In this document: one piece after another, positions 24,853 through 33,789 of the stretch
How the letters are laid out: the number at the start of each line of letters is the position of its first letter
How positions within the stretch are numbered: the first letter of the stretch is position 1
Assembly (NCBI RefSeq): GCF_020181615.1
Contig: NZ_CP084029.1
Location: 4,113,101 to 4,177,100, forward strand
Direction of reading: 5' to 3'
Length of the DNA: 64,000 bases
From: [Mycobacterium] crassicus
GTDB taxonomy: Bacteria; Actinomycetota; Actinomycetes; Mycobacteriales; Mycobacteriaceae
Made by a program: the position numbers and the translations under genes
Notes under the pieces: generated by a model
The model's database searches: none
Told to the model about the DNA's origin: nothing
What the model saw: the letters and a program-made list of their open reading frames with translations, nothing else

Positions 24853-26312
24853 GGCGCACCTTCCTGAACTGACAGGCCGGCTCCGGGTGGCAACAGCAGC
24901 TCGGTGACATCCGATGCGGCCGGCACCGGTGGTGGCGCCACTCCGGGCGGAATAGGCGCACCCGGATACAGGGCCGGGTGCCGGTGCGCGGGCAAGCCGT
25001 CGGGCGCGTAGGCCCCCGGCAGATGCGCTGGATCAGTCCACCCCGGTGGAGGTGGAACGTCACCGGTACCCGTGTAGGCCGACACCGCCGGCGGGGTCTC
25101 CTGCGGTCCGCGGTCGGTTCCCCCGGCCCCGGGGGCCAGCGCGGGATCGGAATAGATCACGTTCTTCGGAGCGGGCCCCAGGTAGGCGTTGAAGGGCAGC
25201 GGCAAATAGTTGAAGTTCATCAGGCGTAGTGCCGGCCCTAGGTATTGCGCGCACGCCCTACCCGACGCCTCCGCGGTGGCATTTTCGACAGCCGCGATCG
25301 CCGAACAGATCGTAGCCACGGGATTCGCGAAATTGTTCATCGCAAAAGATCCCCGGGGACCACCGGTGTCCGGGTTGTAGATGTTATAGCCATTGACCAA
25401 GGCATTCGGCGCCGCGTGCAACACGTTTTTGACCACCATGCTGTTATCGGAGAGCACTTGCGTCACATTCGCCAGTCGCTCGATCTGTTCGACGGCCTGG
25501 TCACGCGAACCCGCGATGAATCGCTGGATCTTTGCGACGACGGCCGACAGCTCGGTGATAGCCGAGTCCAGATCGGAGCGGCTGCCGTCGATCACGCTCG
25601 TCACATCGGCAAGGCGATCCTGGAACTCGACGATCTGGGTATTGCTGTCACGCAGTGCGGCGACAAAGGTCTGGAGATTGGTGATCACCCCGACGATGTC
25701 GCCACTGCCCTTGCCCAGAACCCGGCCGACGTCCGCCAGCTGCGTAATGGTCTGACGCAGCTTGTCACCGTTACCTGCCATGGCGCCAGCGGTGGTGTCG
25801 ATGAAACGTCCCAGCGAGGTGCCCGACACTCCGCTGGACGGGCCCAGGTCGGAGGCGAGCCGGGTGAGCTGCTCTTTGATCTCGTCCCATTCGACCGGGA
25901 CGGCGGTCCGGTCTTCGCCGATCTCGGCGCCGTCGGGCAGGGTGGCCCCACTGGCCGCAGGACTCGACTCATAGGCAGGCGTCAGCTGCACATAGCGAGC
26001 CGACACCAGGTTGGGCGCCACGATGATCGCCTTCGCATCCGCGGGTACGAGCACATCACGGTCCACCGCGAGGACTATCCGGGTGCGAGTTCCCAACGGC
26101 TCGATGGACCTGATGGTTCCCACCCGCACACCCACCACGCGGACGTCATCACCGGGATAGATAGCCGTTGCCGATTTGAAGTAGACGACAATCGTCCTGG
26201 GACCCAGCAACTTCTGATAGCCGACGAATAGCACAGCAACGGCCAACAGTAGTGCGATACCGCCGGCGGCCAGCTTCTTTCCCCGACTGTCAAGCGCTGA
26301 CCGGACACTCAT
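24849..26312 (-). CDS. mceD: Mce family protein MceD (first mce operon)
   Basis: This 487-residue protein has an N-terminal anchor (GGIALLLAVAVLFVGYQ), the Mce domain IYPGDDVRVVGVRVGTI with PNLVSARYVQLTPAY, and a helical region containing VPVEWDEIKEQLTRL. A very long proline-rich C-terminus (from about residue 400) ends LLLPPGAGLSVQEGAP. The tail is longer than in the mce4 copy (442 residues in all). ATG overlaps the mceC stop by four bases (ATGA). Confidence 0.95.
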   Translation of the reverse strand: MSVRSALDSRGKKLAAGGIALLLAVAVLFVGYQKLLGPRTIVVYFKSATAIYPGDDVRVVGVRVGTIRSIEPLGTRTRIVLAVDRDVLVPADAKAIIVAPNLVSARYVQLTPAYESSPAASGATLPDGAEIGEDRTAVPVEWDEIKEQLTRLASDLGPSSGVSGTSLGRFIDTTAGAMAGNGDKLRQTITQLADVGRVLGKGSGDIVGVITNLQTFVAALRDSNTQIVEFQDRLADVTSVIDGSRSDLDSAITELSAVVAKIQRFIAGSRDQAVEQIERLANVTQVLSDNSMVVKNVLHAAPNALVNGYNIYNPDTGGPRGSFAMNNFANPVATICSAIAAVENATAEASGRACAQYLGPALRLMNFNYLPLPFNAYLGPAPKNVIYSDPALAPGAGGTDRGPQETPPAVSAYTGTGDVPPPPGWTDPAHLPGAYAPDGLPAHRHPALYPGAPIPPGVAPPPVPAASDVTELLLPPGAGLSVQEGAP

Positions 26313-27391
26313 CGCGATCCTCCGGGAATCCCGTTGTAGGGAAACGGGAATTCGGCGCGCGGGCCGGCGTTGTCGGGCGGCTGACCGGCATTGACTCCGC
26401 GGCGGAATCCGAGTGCGTAGTCCAGGAACGGCTGGATCGCCGGCCCAGGAAGCAGATTGGACGCAAATCCGTTGTAGTAGAACCCGTTGTTGACGGCCTC
26501 GCCTTGCGTCAGCTGGTATTTGGCCAGGCCTTTGAGGGACTTCTCCAGATTGTCGCGGTTGCGTTCCAGCATCTGCGCAACCTTGTTGAGTTGCGTGAGT
26601 GTGGGTGTCAGTTCCTGCTCGTTGTCATCGACGAGACCGGAAAGCTGTTGTGCCACCGCGGAGGCATTGGCAAGTAGATCGACGATCGCGTGGCGGCGGT
26701 CCTGCAAGACAGCGAGCAGGTCGTCGGCATTGAGGATCAGCCGGTTCACCTGCTCGCTGCGTTCGGACAGGATTCCGGTGACACTGGCGGCGGACGCGAG
26801 CAAGCCGCTCAACGATTCGTTGCGGTTGTTCAGCGACTTCGACAATCGGCTCACCCCGTCGAAGGTGGGGGCCAGTTGAGGTGCCAGTCGCTCGATGGTC
26901 GCCGACAACGTGTCCAAGGATTGGTTGATGCTCGCGGTATCGGTCGCCGCCGTGTTCGCGGTGAACTCCCCGAGCGCGTCCGTCAGCGAGTACGGCGAGG
27001 CGGTCCGGGCCAATGGGATGACGCCGCGGGCGCCGATACTGCCGGAACCGCGCGGCTCGATAACCAGAACCCGCTCACCGAGGAGTGTTGCGATGCCGAT
27101 GTGCGCTGTGGTGTCCACGCCGAGTCGGACCCGGCTGTCGACGGCGAAGCTGACCAGTGCCTTGCCGTGGTCGAGGGAGACCCCGGAGACCGTGCCGACA
27201 TTGACGCCCGACACCTTCACGTTGTTGCCGGCAGACAGCCCGCCGGCCTCGGCGAACAGTGCCTGGTATCTGATCGAGGTCGCCATCGCCAGGAGCTGCT
27301 TGGGCTGCAGCCCGACCATGATGATCAGCGCGACCAGTACGACGCCAACGAATCCCAAACGAACAAGCGATGATTCACGGTATTTCAGCAT
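26309..27391 (-). CDS. mceC: Mce family protein MceC (first mce operon)
   Basis: This 360-residue Mce protein has a transmembrane anchor (LGFVGVVLVALIIMVGLQ) and a Mce domain with FAEAGGLSAGNNVKVSGVNVGTV and ATLLGERVLVIEPRG, followed by a long helical rod. The ATG at 27391 (MLKYRESSLVR) overlaps the mceB stop by one base; the in-frame extension to 27502 is inside mceB and is rejected. It is a subunit of the periplasmic Mce assembly. Confidence 0.95.
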   Translation of the reverse strand: MLKYRESSLVRLGFVGVVLVALIIMVGLQPKQLLAMATSIRYQALFAEAGGLSAGNNVKVSGVNVGTVSGVSLDHGKALVSFAVDSRVRLGVDTTAHIGIATLLGERVLVIEPRGSGSIGARGVIPLARTASPYSLTDALGEFTANTAATDTASINQSLDTLSATIERLAPQLAPTFDGVSRLSKSLNNRNESLSGLLASAASVTGILSERSEQVNRLILNADDLLAVLQDRRHAIVDLLANASAVAQQLSGLVDDNEQELTPTLTQLNKVAQMLERNRDNLEKSLKGLAKYQLTQGEAVNNGFYYNGFASNLLPGPAIQPFLDYALGFRRGVNAGQPPDNAGPRAEFPFPYNGIPGGSR

Positions 27392-28422
27392 CAGGGTTCT
27401 CCGCACCTTCCGGTGTTCTGGATTACCCACGGGAAGTGAGCGGTACGGCCCTGCAGATCGGTCACCCGAAGCGAGACGCCGCAGATGTAGAGGTTGAGCC
27501 AACTGCCGTACGAGCCGAGGCGAACCAGCTTGCGATAGTTCTGGGGAGTCTTCTGCATCAGCAAGTCGAGTCTGGCCAGGTCGGTCTCGTTCGCCACCAG
27601 CGGGGCCAGTCGGGTCAGCTGATCAACCGTTCCCGACAGCGGCCGGCGGGCCTGGGTCAACAGTCCGGCCAACGAGGCCGTCCCGTTGTCCAGTGCGGTG
27701 ATGGCGCTGCCGATCGGATCGCGTTCGGCGGCCAGACCGCTCACCAGACGCTCGAGGCCATCGACCGCACCGGAGAACTGCTTTCCGTCCTTGGACAACA
27801 CCGCCAGAGTGTCGTCGAGATTCGCGATGAGCTGCTCCACGATGTGTCCGTTGTCGGCCAACGCATTTGTGAAAGAAGAAGTTCTGGTGAACAACGACTC
27901 GAGGTCACCGCCCTGTCCCTGCAGGATCTGGATCAATGAGCTGGTCAGGGAGTTGACGTCGTCGGGGTCGAGGCCCTTGATGACGGGCTTGAGACCTCCG
28001 AGCAGCAGGTCGAGGTTCAGGGCCGGCTCGGTCCGGTCGAGACCGAAGCGCGATCCCGCCGGCCGGATCTTGGTTGATCCCGGATCGTCGATGAGTTCCA
28101 GGTAGCGGTCGCCGACCAGATTCAGGTAGCGCACGGCGACCTTGGTGCTCTCGGTCAGCCGCACGTGGTCGTCGGCGTCGAAGGCCACCAGAACGGTGTT
28201 GTCGGGTTGCAACGCGATCTTGCGTACGGTGCCGACGCGAATACCGGCGACGCGCACCGAGTTTCCCGCTTTGAGGCTGGAAGCGTCCTGGAAGACCGCC
28301 GAGTAGGCGTTGGTGGAACCCGACCGGTACTGGCTGAAGATCGCGAGAAGAACAGCGGTCAGCATCACCATGGTCACACCGAACGCACCGAACTTGGCGG
28401 CCGTCTTTCCGAGGCCGCTCAT
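27391..28422 (-). CDS. mceB: Mce family protein MceB (first mce operon)
   Basis: This 343-residue Mce protein has an N-terminal anchor (FGVTMVMLTAVLLAIFSQY), the Mce motif SSLKAGNSVRVAGIRVGTV and RYLNLVGDRYLEL, and a C-terminal pair of cysteines (YICGVSL, GRCGEP), as in other MceB proteins. ATG 28422 overlaps the mceA stop (ATGA). The frame extends upstream inside mceA and is not used. Confidence 0.95.
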   Translation of the reverse strand: MSGLGKTAAKFGAFGVTMVMLTAVLLAIFSQYRSGSTNAYSAVFQDASSLKAGNSVRVAGIRVGTVRKIALQPDNTVLVAFDADDHVRLTESTKVAVRYLNLVGDRYLELIDDPGSTKIRPAGSRFGLDRTEPALNLDLLLGGLKPVIKGLDPDDVNSLTSSLIQILQGQGGDLESLFTRTSSFTNALADNGHIVEQLIANLDDTLAVLSKDGKQFSGAVDGLERLVSGLAAERDPIGSAITALDNGTASLAGLLTQARRPLSGTVDQLTRLAPLVANETDLARLDLLMQKTPQNYRKLVRLGSYGSWLNLYICGVSLRVTDLQGRTAHFPWVIQNTGRCGEP

Positions 28423-29612
28423 CCGGGCTGACCTATCTGTCCGCCGTTTCGTGGCGGTCCGTCGATCGGCCCGTACAGCAATTGTTTGAGTCCGTCGGAG
28501 TTCAGCAGAATCCCCTCGTTGCCGTATTGCGCGGGGTTGGCGTTGACGTCGGTGATCACGAACGGTGGCTGCTTTTGGAAGCCGACCTTGGGGAGGTCTG
28601 TGCACTGGGGTCCGCCGGTGGCGGCGACCTTGGGCAGGTTCTGCGGATACCGGTAGCGCTCTTGCCCGAAAACCACGGTCTGCAGGAGCAGACCGCCGGG
28701 CACCGGTGTGCCCGGCGCCTTGGCGAGCTCCACGGCACCGCCCAGCCCACAGGTCAGCGCCTCATGGTATTGGTTGGTGAGGTCTGTGGTCGGGCCGAGC
28801 AGGTGCATGACATCGGTGATTGCCTGCCGGTTGGTACCCACGACGTCATTGCCCGTGTCGGCCAGGCCGATTGCGCTGAGCAGCAGCGTGTCCAGGTTGT
28901 GCTGTTCGCTGACGAGCGTCTGGCTCATCCGGGTCGCTGCGGCGGCAGCGGCGCTCAGGTCAGGTGCCGCATCGGCATAGGCGTTGAACACGTCGGGCGC
29001 AACGGCGAGTTCGCGTTCCATTGCTGGCAGGCTCGGATCGGTTCGCGCAAGGAACCCATCAAGGTCGCTCATCATCTGACCGATCCGCTCCCCCCGGCCG
29101 TCCAGGGCGGTGGCCAGCGCGCCCAGCGTCTCGTTGAGTTTGGTGGGTTCGATCTTCTGCAACACCGAGGACAGTCGCTCGAAGACCGAATTGACCTCGA
29201 CCGTGACATGGTCTGCGTCCAGCACCTGACCGGTCTGCAAGGAGTGTTCCGAGGGCTGGTCCGGCGGAACCAGATCGACGAACTTCGACCCGAACACGGT
29301 GGACGAGGAGATGCCGACGCGCACGTTTGCCGGAATGACGTCGAGGTAGGACGGATTCATAGCAAGATGCAGCGCGGCACGCCCATCGGGTAGCGGTTCT
29401 ATTGACTTCACCGAGCCAACTTGGGCGCCATGTAGTTTCACCTTCGCACCGGTGTCCATGACCAGACCGGCGCGCTGCGAAAGCACGGTGACGGGAACCG
29501 TCTTGGTGAAGCTGCCCCGGAAGAATCCCAGCGCTACCGCGACGGTGGCCACGACCACCGAAACGGAGGCCAACCCCAACAGAATTCGACGTGCCTTCGA
29601 AGTCATCGCCAT
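28419..29612 (-). CDS. mceA: Mce family protein MceA (first mce operon)
   Basis: This 397-residue Mce protein has an anchor (LGLASVSVVVATVAVALGFF) and the domain LVMDTGAKVKLHGAQVGSVKSI with VFGSKFVDLVPP, then a helical region and the C-terminal ATGGPQCTDLP typical of MceA. ATG 29612 or 29606 is the start. It follows yrbEB by 16 bp. This is the first of six Mce subunits in the operon. Confidence 0.95.
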   Translation of the reverse strand: MAMTSKARRILLGLASVSVVVATVAVALGFFRGSFTKTVPVTVLSQRAGLVMDTGAKVKLHGAQVGSVKSIEPLPDGRAALHLAMNPSYLDVIPANVRVGISSSTVFGSKFVDLVPPDQPSEHSLQTGQVLDADHVTVEVNSVFERLSSVLQKIEPTKLNETLGALATALDGRGERIGQMMSDLDGFLARTDPSLPAMERELAVAPDVFNAYADAAPDLSAAAAAATRMSQTLVSEQHNLDTLLLSAIGLADTGNDVVGTNRQAITDVMHLLGPTTDLTNQYHEALTCGLGGAVELAKAPGTPVPGGLLLQTVVFGQERYRYPQNLPKVAATGGPQCTDLPKVGFQKQPPFVITDVNANPAQYGNEGILLNSDGLKQLLYGPIDGPPRNGGQIGQPG

Positions 29613-29628
29613 CAGTGCTACGCCGCCC

Positions 29629-30483
29629 CTAGCCCGACAAGTTGAAGTTGCCGTCGGAGCCGTAGACCGCCAGCGACACCAACAGGGTCACCGAGATCAC
29701 GACGACCAGTGAGGTCCGCACGGCGGTGCCCACGGCCACCCCTACTCCCGAGGGCCCCCCGGAGGCGAAATAGCCGAAATAGGTGTGCACCAGCAGAACC
29801 GCAATAGCCATCAGGATCGCCTGGAGAAACGACCACAACAGATCTGTCGGATTGAGGAACGTTGCGAAGTAGTGGTTGTACAGGCCTGCCGATTGTCCGA
29901 ACATCACCACGGTGGTCAGCTTGCTGGCAACGAAAGACAAGATCACGGCAATCGAATACAGCGGGGCGATCGCCACCATTCCGGCCGCAATGCGGGTGCT
30001 CACAAGGTATTCGACGGCACGGATGCCCATGGTCTCCAGTGCGTCGACCTCTTCGTTGATCCGCATGGCGCCCAACTGAGCCGTCACGCCGGCACCGAAC
30101 GTGGCCGCCAGACCGATCCCGGCCACCACCGGCGCCGATATCCGCACGTTGATGAACGCGGCCAGAAACCCGGTCAGGGCTTCAATGCCGATGTCGCCGA
30201 GCGAGCTGTAACCCTGAACCGCCAACGTTCCGCCGGCGGCCAGCGTGAGAAATCCGACGATGACGACGGTCCCACCGATCATCGCCAATGTGCCTGCCCC
30301 CATGCTGATCTCGGCGATGAGGCGGATCACTTCACGGCGGTAGGTCGATGCCGCGTGTGGCACACCGCCCAGAGCACGCCCGTAAAACGCGGTGTGATCG
30401 CCGATCCGGCCGATGACCTCGAGAGGTCTGTTGAGCTCCCGCGCCAACTGCGGGTGAAGCACGCGTAAGCCAGCCATCGCCAT
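29629..30483 (-). CDS. yrbEB: YrbE family ABC-transporter permease B (first mce operon)
   Basis: This 284-residue integral membrane protein of the MlaE/YrbE permease family has about five to six hydrophobic helices, the conserved loop AQLGAMRINEEVDALETMGI and the terminal LAVYGSDGNFNLSG, nearly the same ending as the mce4 copy (GGSGNFNLSG). With YrbEA it forms the inner-membrane channel of the Mce importer; the ATPase (MceG/Mkl) is encoded elsewhere. It starts 7 bp after the yrbEA stop. Confidence 0.96.
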   Translation of the reverse strand: MAMAGLRVLHPQLARELNRPLEVIGRIGDHTAFYGRALGGVPHAASTYRREVIRLIAEISMGAGTLAMIGGTVVIVGFLTLAAGGTLAVQGYSSLGDIGIEALTGFLAAFINVRISAPVVAGIGLAATFGAGVTAQLGAMRINEEVDALETMGIRAVEYLVSTRIAAGMVAIAPLYSIAVILSFVASKLTTVVMFGQSAGLYNHYFATFLNPTDLLWSFLQAILMAIAVLLVHTYFGYFASGGPSGVGVAVGTAVRTSLVVVISVTLLVSLAVYGSDGNFNLSG

Positions 30484-30490
30484 GTCCCGG

Positions 30491-31303
30491 CTAGTCCGAG
30501 GTCATCTGGATGCCGATGGCGGTCACCACCACATTCACCACGAACAGCGCCATAAAGGCGTACACCACCGTCTCGTTGACGGCGTTCCCCACCGCTTTGG
30601 CCCCTCCTCCGCTGATGGTCAGCCCGCGATAGCAGGCGACCACTCCGGCGATCAGGCCGAACAGTGCCGCCTTCACGCACGAGATGATCACTTCCGGAAC
30701 CCCGGTAAGCAGCGTGATCCCTGCGGCGAATGCCCCGGGGTTGACACCCTGAATGAAGATCGAGAACGTGTAGCCGCCGAGGATCCCGATGATCACCACC
30801 AGGCTGTTGAGTAGTAGGGCGACGATGCCCGAGGCCAGCATCCGCGGCGCTACCAGCCGCTGAACCGGGTTGATACCGAGCACCTCCATGGCATCGATCT
30901 CTTCGCGAATGGTGCGTGATCCCAGGTCTGCACACATCGCCGTCGCCCCGGCGCCGGCCACGATCAACACGGTGACCATCGGTCCGACCTGAGTGACCGC
31001 GCCGAACGCCGCCCCGGCTCCGGACAGGTCCGCGGCTCCGAGCTCACGCAACAGGATGTTCAGAGTGAAGCTGACCAAGACGGTGAACGGGATGGCGACC
31101 AGGACGGTGGGCATCAGTGACACCCGCGCCACAAACCAGGACTGCTCCAGCAGTTCTCGGCCTTGGAAGGGGCGCCGGAACAGGAACTTCACCGCATCGG
31201 CCGACATGGCCAGCAGTCCGCCGACTGCCTGCATGGTTCCGGCTCCGCCGGTACCGAGCACCCGCAATCCGGACGACCAGCGGTCCTGGGCACTGTTCAC
31301 CAT
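30491..31303 (-). CDS. yrbEA: YrbE family ABC-transporter permease A (first mce operon)
   Basis: This 270-residue MlaE-type permease has the core AFGAVTQVGPMVTVLIVAGAGATAMC (cited 1083-894 nt into the gene region as separate hydrophobic helices) and the conserved EEIDAMEVLGINPVQRLV loop. ATG 31303 has GAGGG about ten bases upstream; GTG 31321 is the alternative. It is the first gene of the leftward operon and is divergent from an SDR (31513). The 190-210 bp gap between them should hold the promoter. Confidence 0.95.
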   Translation of the reverse strand: MVNSAQDRWSSGLRVLGTGGAGTMQAVGGLLAMSADAVKFLFRRPFQGRELLEQSWFVARVSLMPTVLVAIPFTVLVSFTLNILLRELGAADLSGAGAAFGAVTQVGPMVTVLIVAGAGATAMCADLGSRTIREEIDAMEVLGINPVQRLVAPRMLASGIVALLLNSLVVIIGILGGYTFSIFIQGVNPGAFAAGITLLTGVPEVIISCVKAALFGLIAGVVACYRGLTISGGGAKAVGNAVNETVVYAFMALFVVNVVVTAIGIQMTSD

Positions 31304-31371
31304 GTACCGCAAACCCTCCACTGGTGGTTCGACCGAACCCTGTCACCGATCCGCCCGGCTCGGCGGCAACA

Positions 31372-31412
31372 GACACGTTGGCAGCCAAAAGTGTCCGCCG
31401 ACACACGGTGTC
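31372..31412. promoter_or_regulatory. Cluster of GACAC/GTGTC half-sites in the divergent mce promoter
   Basis: Half-sites are GACAC 31372-31376, GTGTC 31391-31395, GACAC 31400-31404 and GTGTC 31408-31412. The last three form overlapping inverted repeats with spacers of four and three bases. They lie between yrbEA and the SDR, where a regulator of the first mce operon would act. No KstR-type box is present in this gap. Confidence 0.5.
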
Positions 31413-31512
31413 CCACCTACCGGGAAGCGTCGCGGCGCCAGGGCGGCTCGGACGGGAACGTAGCCTGCTGTCCAGACGCGTCACGGTCCACCACAGCGAC
31501 AGGAGTTCCCCT

Positions 31513-32340
31513 GTGTCACTGCCCGTCGAGCCCTCATCCGGCCTTTCGCGCTACGTTCACCGCCGAGTACTGATCACCGGGGCGGGGTCCGGCATCGGTC
31601 AGGCCTGCGTGCTACGGATTCTGGCCGAAGGCGGCCATGTGGCCGCCGCCGACATCAGTGGTGACGGGTTGGCCGACACCGTCGCCAAAGCCGGCCAGCT
31701 CGCAAGTCGCCTGTCGACAGTGGTGATGGACATCCGTGACGAACAGTCGGTCCGCGCCGGCGTGGCCCAAGTCGTCGAATCGCTGGGCGGCCTCGACACG
31801 CTGGTCAACGCCGCCGGAATACTTCGTTCATCCCATTTGTCACAGACCACCCTGGCCGACTTTGAAGAAGTGATTCGGATCAACCTGATCGGCACTTTCC
31901 TGGTCACGCGCGAAGCCATCGGCGCGCTTCACGAAGGCAAAGGGCCATCAGTGGTCAACTTCAGCTCGACGTCCGCGCAATTCGCTCACCCATACATGGC
32001 CGCCTATGCGGCGTCCAAGGGCGGCGTGCTGTCGATGACGCACGCCTGGGCGATGGAATTCGCCAAAGCCGGCATCAGGTTCAATTCCGTGCAACCCGGC
32101 TCGATTGCGTCGGGCATGACTGATGGCTCGGGCATGTCACGCCAAAGCGTCGGCCCGGGCCTGCCTCAGGACGCCGACTTCACGCTGTTCGGAAAAGTAG
32201 CGCCGATGCTGCCGCTCGATGGTGGCGCGATCTTCGCCAACCCCGATGCGGTCGCCGGCGTGGTGGCCATGTTGGGGAGCGACGACGCCTACTTCGTCAC
32301 CGGTACCGAAGTCCGGATCGACGGCGGCTCCCATATGTAG
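31513..32340 (+). CDS. Short-chain dehydrogenase/reductase divergent from the first mce operon
   Basis: This 275-residue classical SDR has TGAGSGIG for the cofactor, the catalytic serine in NFSSTS and YAASKGG. GTG 31513 has AGGAG seven bases upstream, whereas the open frame upstream to 31117 is antisense to yrbEA. It probably oxidises or reduces a hydroxyl on an imported substrate, since it shares a promoter region with the importer. Its end (VRIDGGSHM) is typical of the family. The specific substrate is unknown. Confidence 0.9.
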   Translation: MSLPVEPSSGLSRYVHRRVLITGAGSGIGQACVLRILAEGGHVAAADISGDGLADTVAKAGQLASRLSTVVMDIRDEQSVRAGVAQVVESLGGLDTLVNAAGILRSSHLSQTTLADFEEVIRINLIGTFLVTREAIGALHEGKGPSVVNFSSTSAQFAHPYMAAYAASKGGVLSMTHAWAMEFAKAGIRFNSVQPGSIASGMTDGSGMSRQSVGPGLPQDADFTLFGKVAPMLPLDGGAIFANPDAVAGVVAMLGSDDAYFVTGTEVRIDGGSHM

Positions 32341-32385
32341 GGGACGCTCCGCAGCGCCAGCCAGTTACCACCGATGGAGGAAAGA

Positions 32386-32838
32386 ATGAAGGCCACGGGT
32401 CTACTGTGCGCGCTTTCGGCGATGGCAACGGCTGGAATATTCACTTCCCCCCCAAGCAATTCCGAACCGTTCTTTTCCAACTACCAACTCCTCCTGACAG
32501 ACCGCTACGACTTCCACACCTGGGCTTGGGCGGTATCACACTGCATACCGGCAGCGGATGACTGCGCGCATATCCAAGCGGTGCCCATGCCCGTGGCCAA
32601 AGCTTTCGAATACGCCGGCGACGCCCACCTCGCCGAGGGCCGCTACACGCTGGCTGTCGATCTTCCTGATGGATTGCGTTGCGGTAACGTCTATTACGGT
32701 CCCGTCATCCCCACGCATGACGTGTATTCCTGGGACGCGGCCTCGCTACAAGGCACCTTGACGTCCTCGTTTGAGGTCGGCTGCAATGGAACACCCGGTG
32801 GAGTCCTGAGCTACCCGTTTACGTTAACGCGGCTCTGA
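32386..32838 (+). CDS. Secreted protein of the small exported family
   Basis: This 150-residue protein has a short signal peptide (LLCALSAMATAGIFTSPPS) and a mature domain with HTWAWAVSHC, DDCAHIQAVP, LRCGN and a terminal YPFTLTRL. These fit the layout GxY / W...C...C / CP / PFxLT shared by five other secreted proteins in this window. ATG 32386 is preferred because GGAGGAAAG lies directly upstream, inside the in-frame 32374 start. It follows the SDR by 45 bp. Function is unknown. Confidence 0.78.
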   Translation: MKATGLLCALSAMATAGIFTSPPSNSEPFFSNYQLLLTDRYDFHTWAWAVSHCIPAADDCAHIQAVPMPVAKAFEYAGDAHLAEGRYTLAVDLPDGLRCGNVYYGPVIPTHDVYSWDAASLQGTLTSSFEVGCNGTPGGVLSYPFTLTRL

Positions 32839-32873
32839 TGGGCTCGGAGCAGCCGGCCTGACGGCTACGGCTA

Positions 32874-33728
32874 CTACGACGGCGCCCGAAACGACCTCAT
32901 CCGCAGCAGGTACCGCGGCACCCCCGCGATACCGAGACTGCGTGGCCAGTCATCGCTGCGGAAATAGGCGTCGGTGCCCCCGTCGACGAAGATGACACTG
33001 CCGCAAAGGAAATCGGCGGCGTCCGAAAGCATGAACAGCATCCAGTCGGCCAACAGTGCGGGGTCCCCGTAGCCGCCGACCGGCACCGGGAACGACTGAA
33101 CGGCCTTGGCCTGCTGCGGTATCGCCAACAACTCGTCGAGCAGTGGAGTCTGGATCGCCCCGGGCGCTAACACGTTGAGCCGGATCCCGGCTGCGGCCCA
33201 CGCCGGAGTCACCGCGTGCCGGCGTGCCCAGCGGGTCACCGCGATCTTCGATGCCCCGTAGGCCATCGACGGCGCTGCCGGCCCGAGCAGCTTGACCGTA
33301 CGCACCGCACGCGCCGTCTTGCCGGCGAGCAGGGCACGCACAGCTCCACGAGGGACGGCGGGGATGGTGGTCGACGAATTGCTGCCGATCACCACAACTT
33401 TGGCGCGTTCCGTGGCGGCCAGCGCCGGCCGCCACGCCTCCAGCAGGTCCACCACCCCGCGGAAGTTCACCTCGAAGATGGTTCGGGCCATGCCGGGCCC
33501 CGGCTTCGGGCCGAGACCCGCCGCCAGGACGGCGCCATCGAGACGGCCCCCGCACTGGGCCAGCACCTGCTCAGCGGCGGCGGAGCGTCCGGTCGGGCTG
33601 GACAGGTCCGCGATGACGTCGGCGTCGCGCAGGTCGACCCCGATGACGGTATGACCGGCCGCCCGCAGCTTGTCCGCAGCCTGGCGTCCCATGCCGGATG
33701 CCGAGCCGGTTACCGCGTAAACACCCAC
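32874..33728 (-). CDS. Short-chain dehydrogenase/reductase
   Basis: This 284-residue SDR has cofactor motif TGSASGMG near the N-terminus, IGSNSST for the catalytic serine and YGASK for the active-site pair. The N-terminal half is shortened compared with classical SDRs (VDLRDADVIADLSS follows quickly), a feature of 3-alpha-hydroxysteroid dehydrogenase/carbonyl-reductase-like SDRs. That makes steroid oxidoreduction plausible. The gene is divergent from the dehydrogenase at 33790 across 61 bp. Confidence 0.88.
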   Translation of the reverse strand: MGVYAVTGSASGMGRQAADKLRAAGHTVIGVDLRDADVIADLSSPTGRSAAAEQVLAQCGGRLDGAVLAAGLGPKPGPGMARTIFEVNFRGVVDLLEAWRPALAATERAKVVVIGSNSSTTIPAVPRGAVRALLAGKTARAVRTVKLLGPAAPSMAYGASKIAVTRWARRHAVTPAWAAAGIRLNVLAPGAIQTPLLDELLAIPQQAKAVQSFPVPVGGYGDPALLADWMLFMLSDAADFLCGSVIFVDGGTDAYFRSDDWPRSLGIAGVPRYLLRMRSFRAPS

Positions 33729-33789
33729 GAGACGTCCTCCTCTGGCCGTTGCCCTCCGTCATACAGACATACAGGGCAAGGTAGGCATC

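Noticed and set aside
1..31512. KstR or KstR2 boxes in the first half of the window
   Set aside because: I scanned the intergenic gaps for AACNNGTT-type and CAAGNNCTTG-type cores and saw none with the flanking bases; a full computational scan could still find weak sites.
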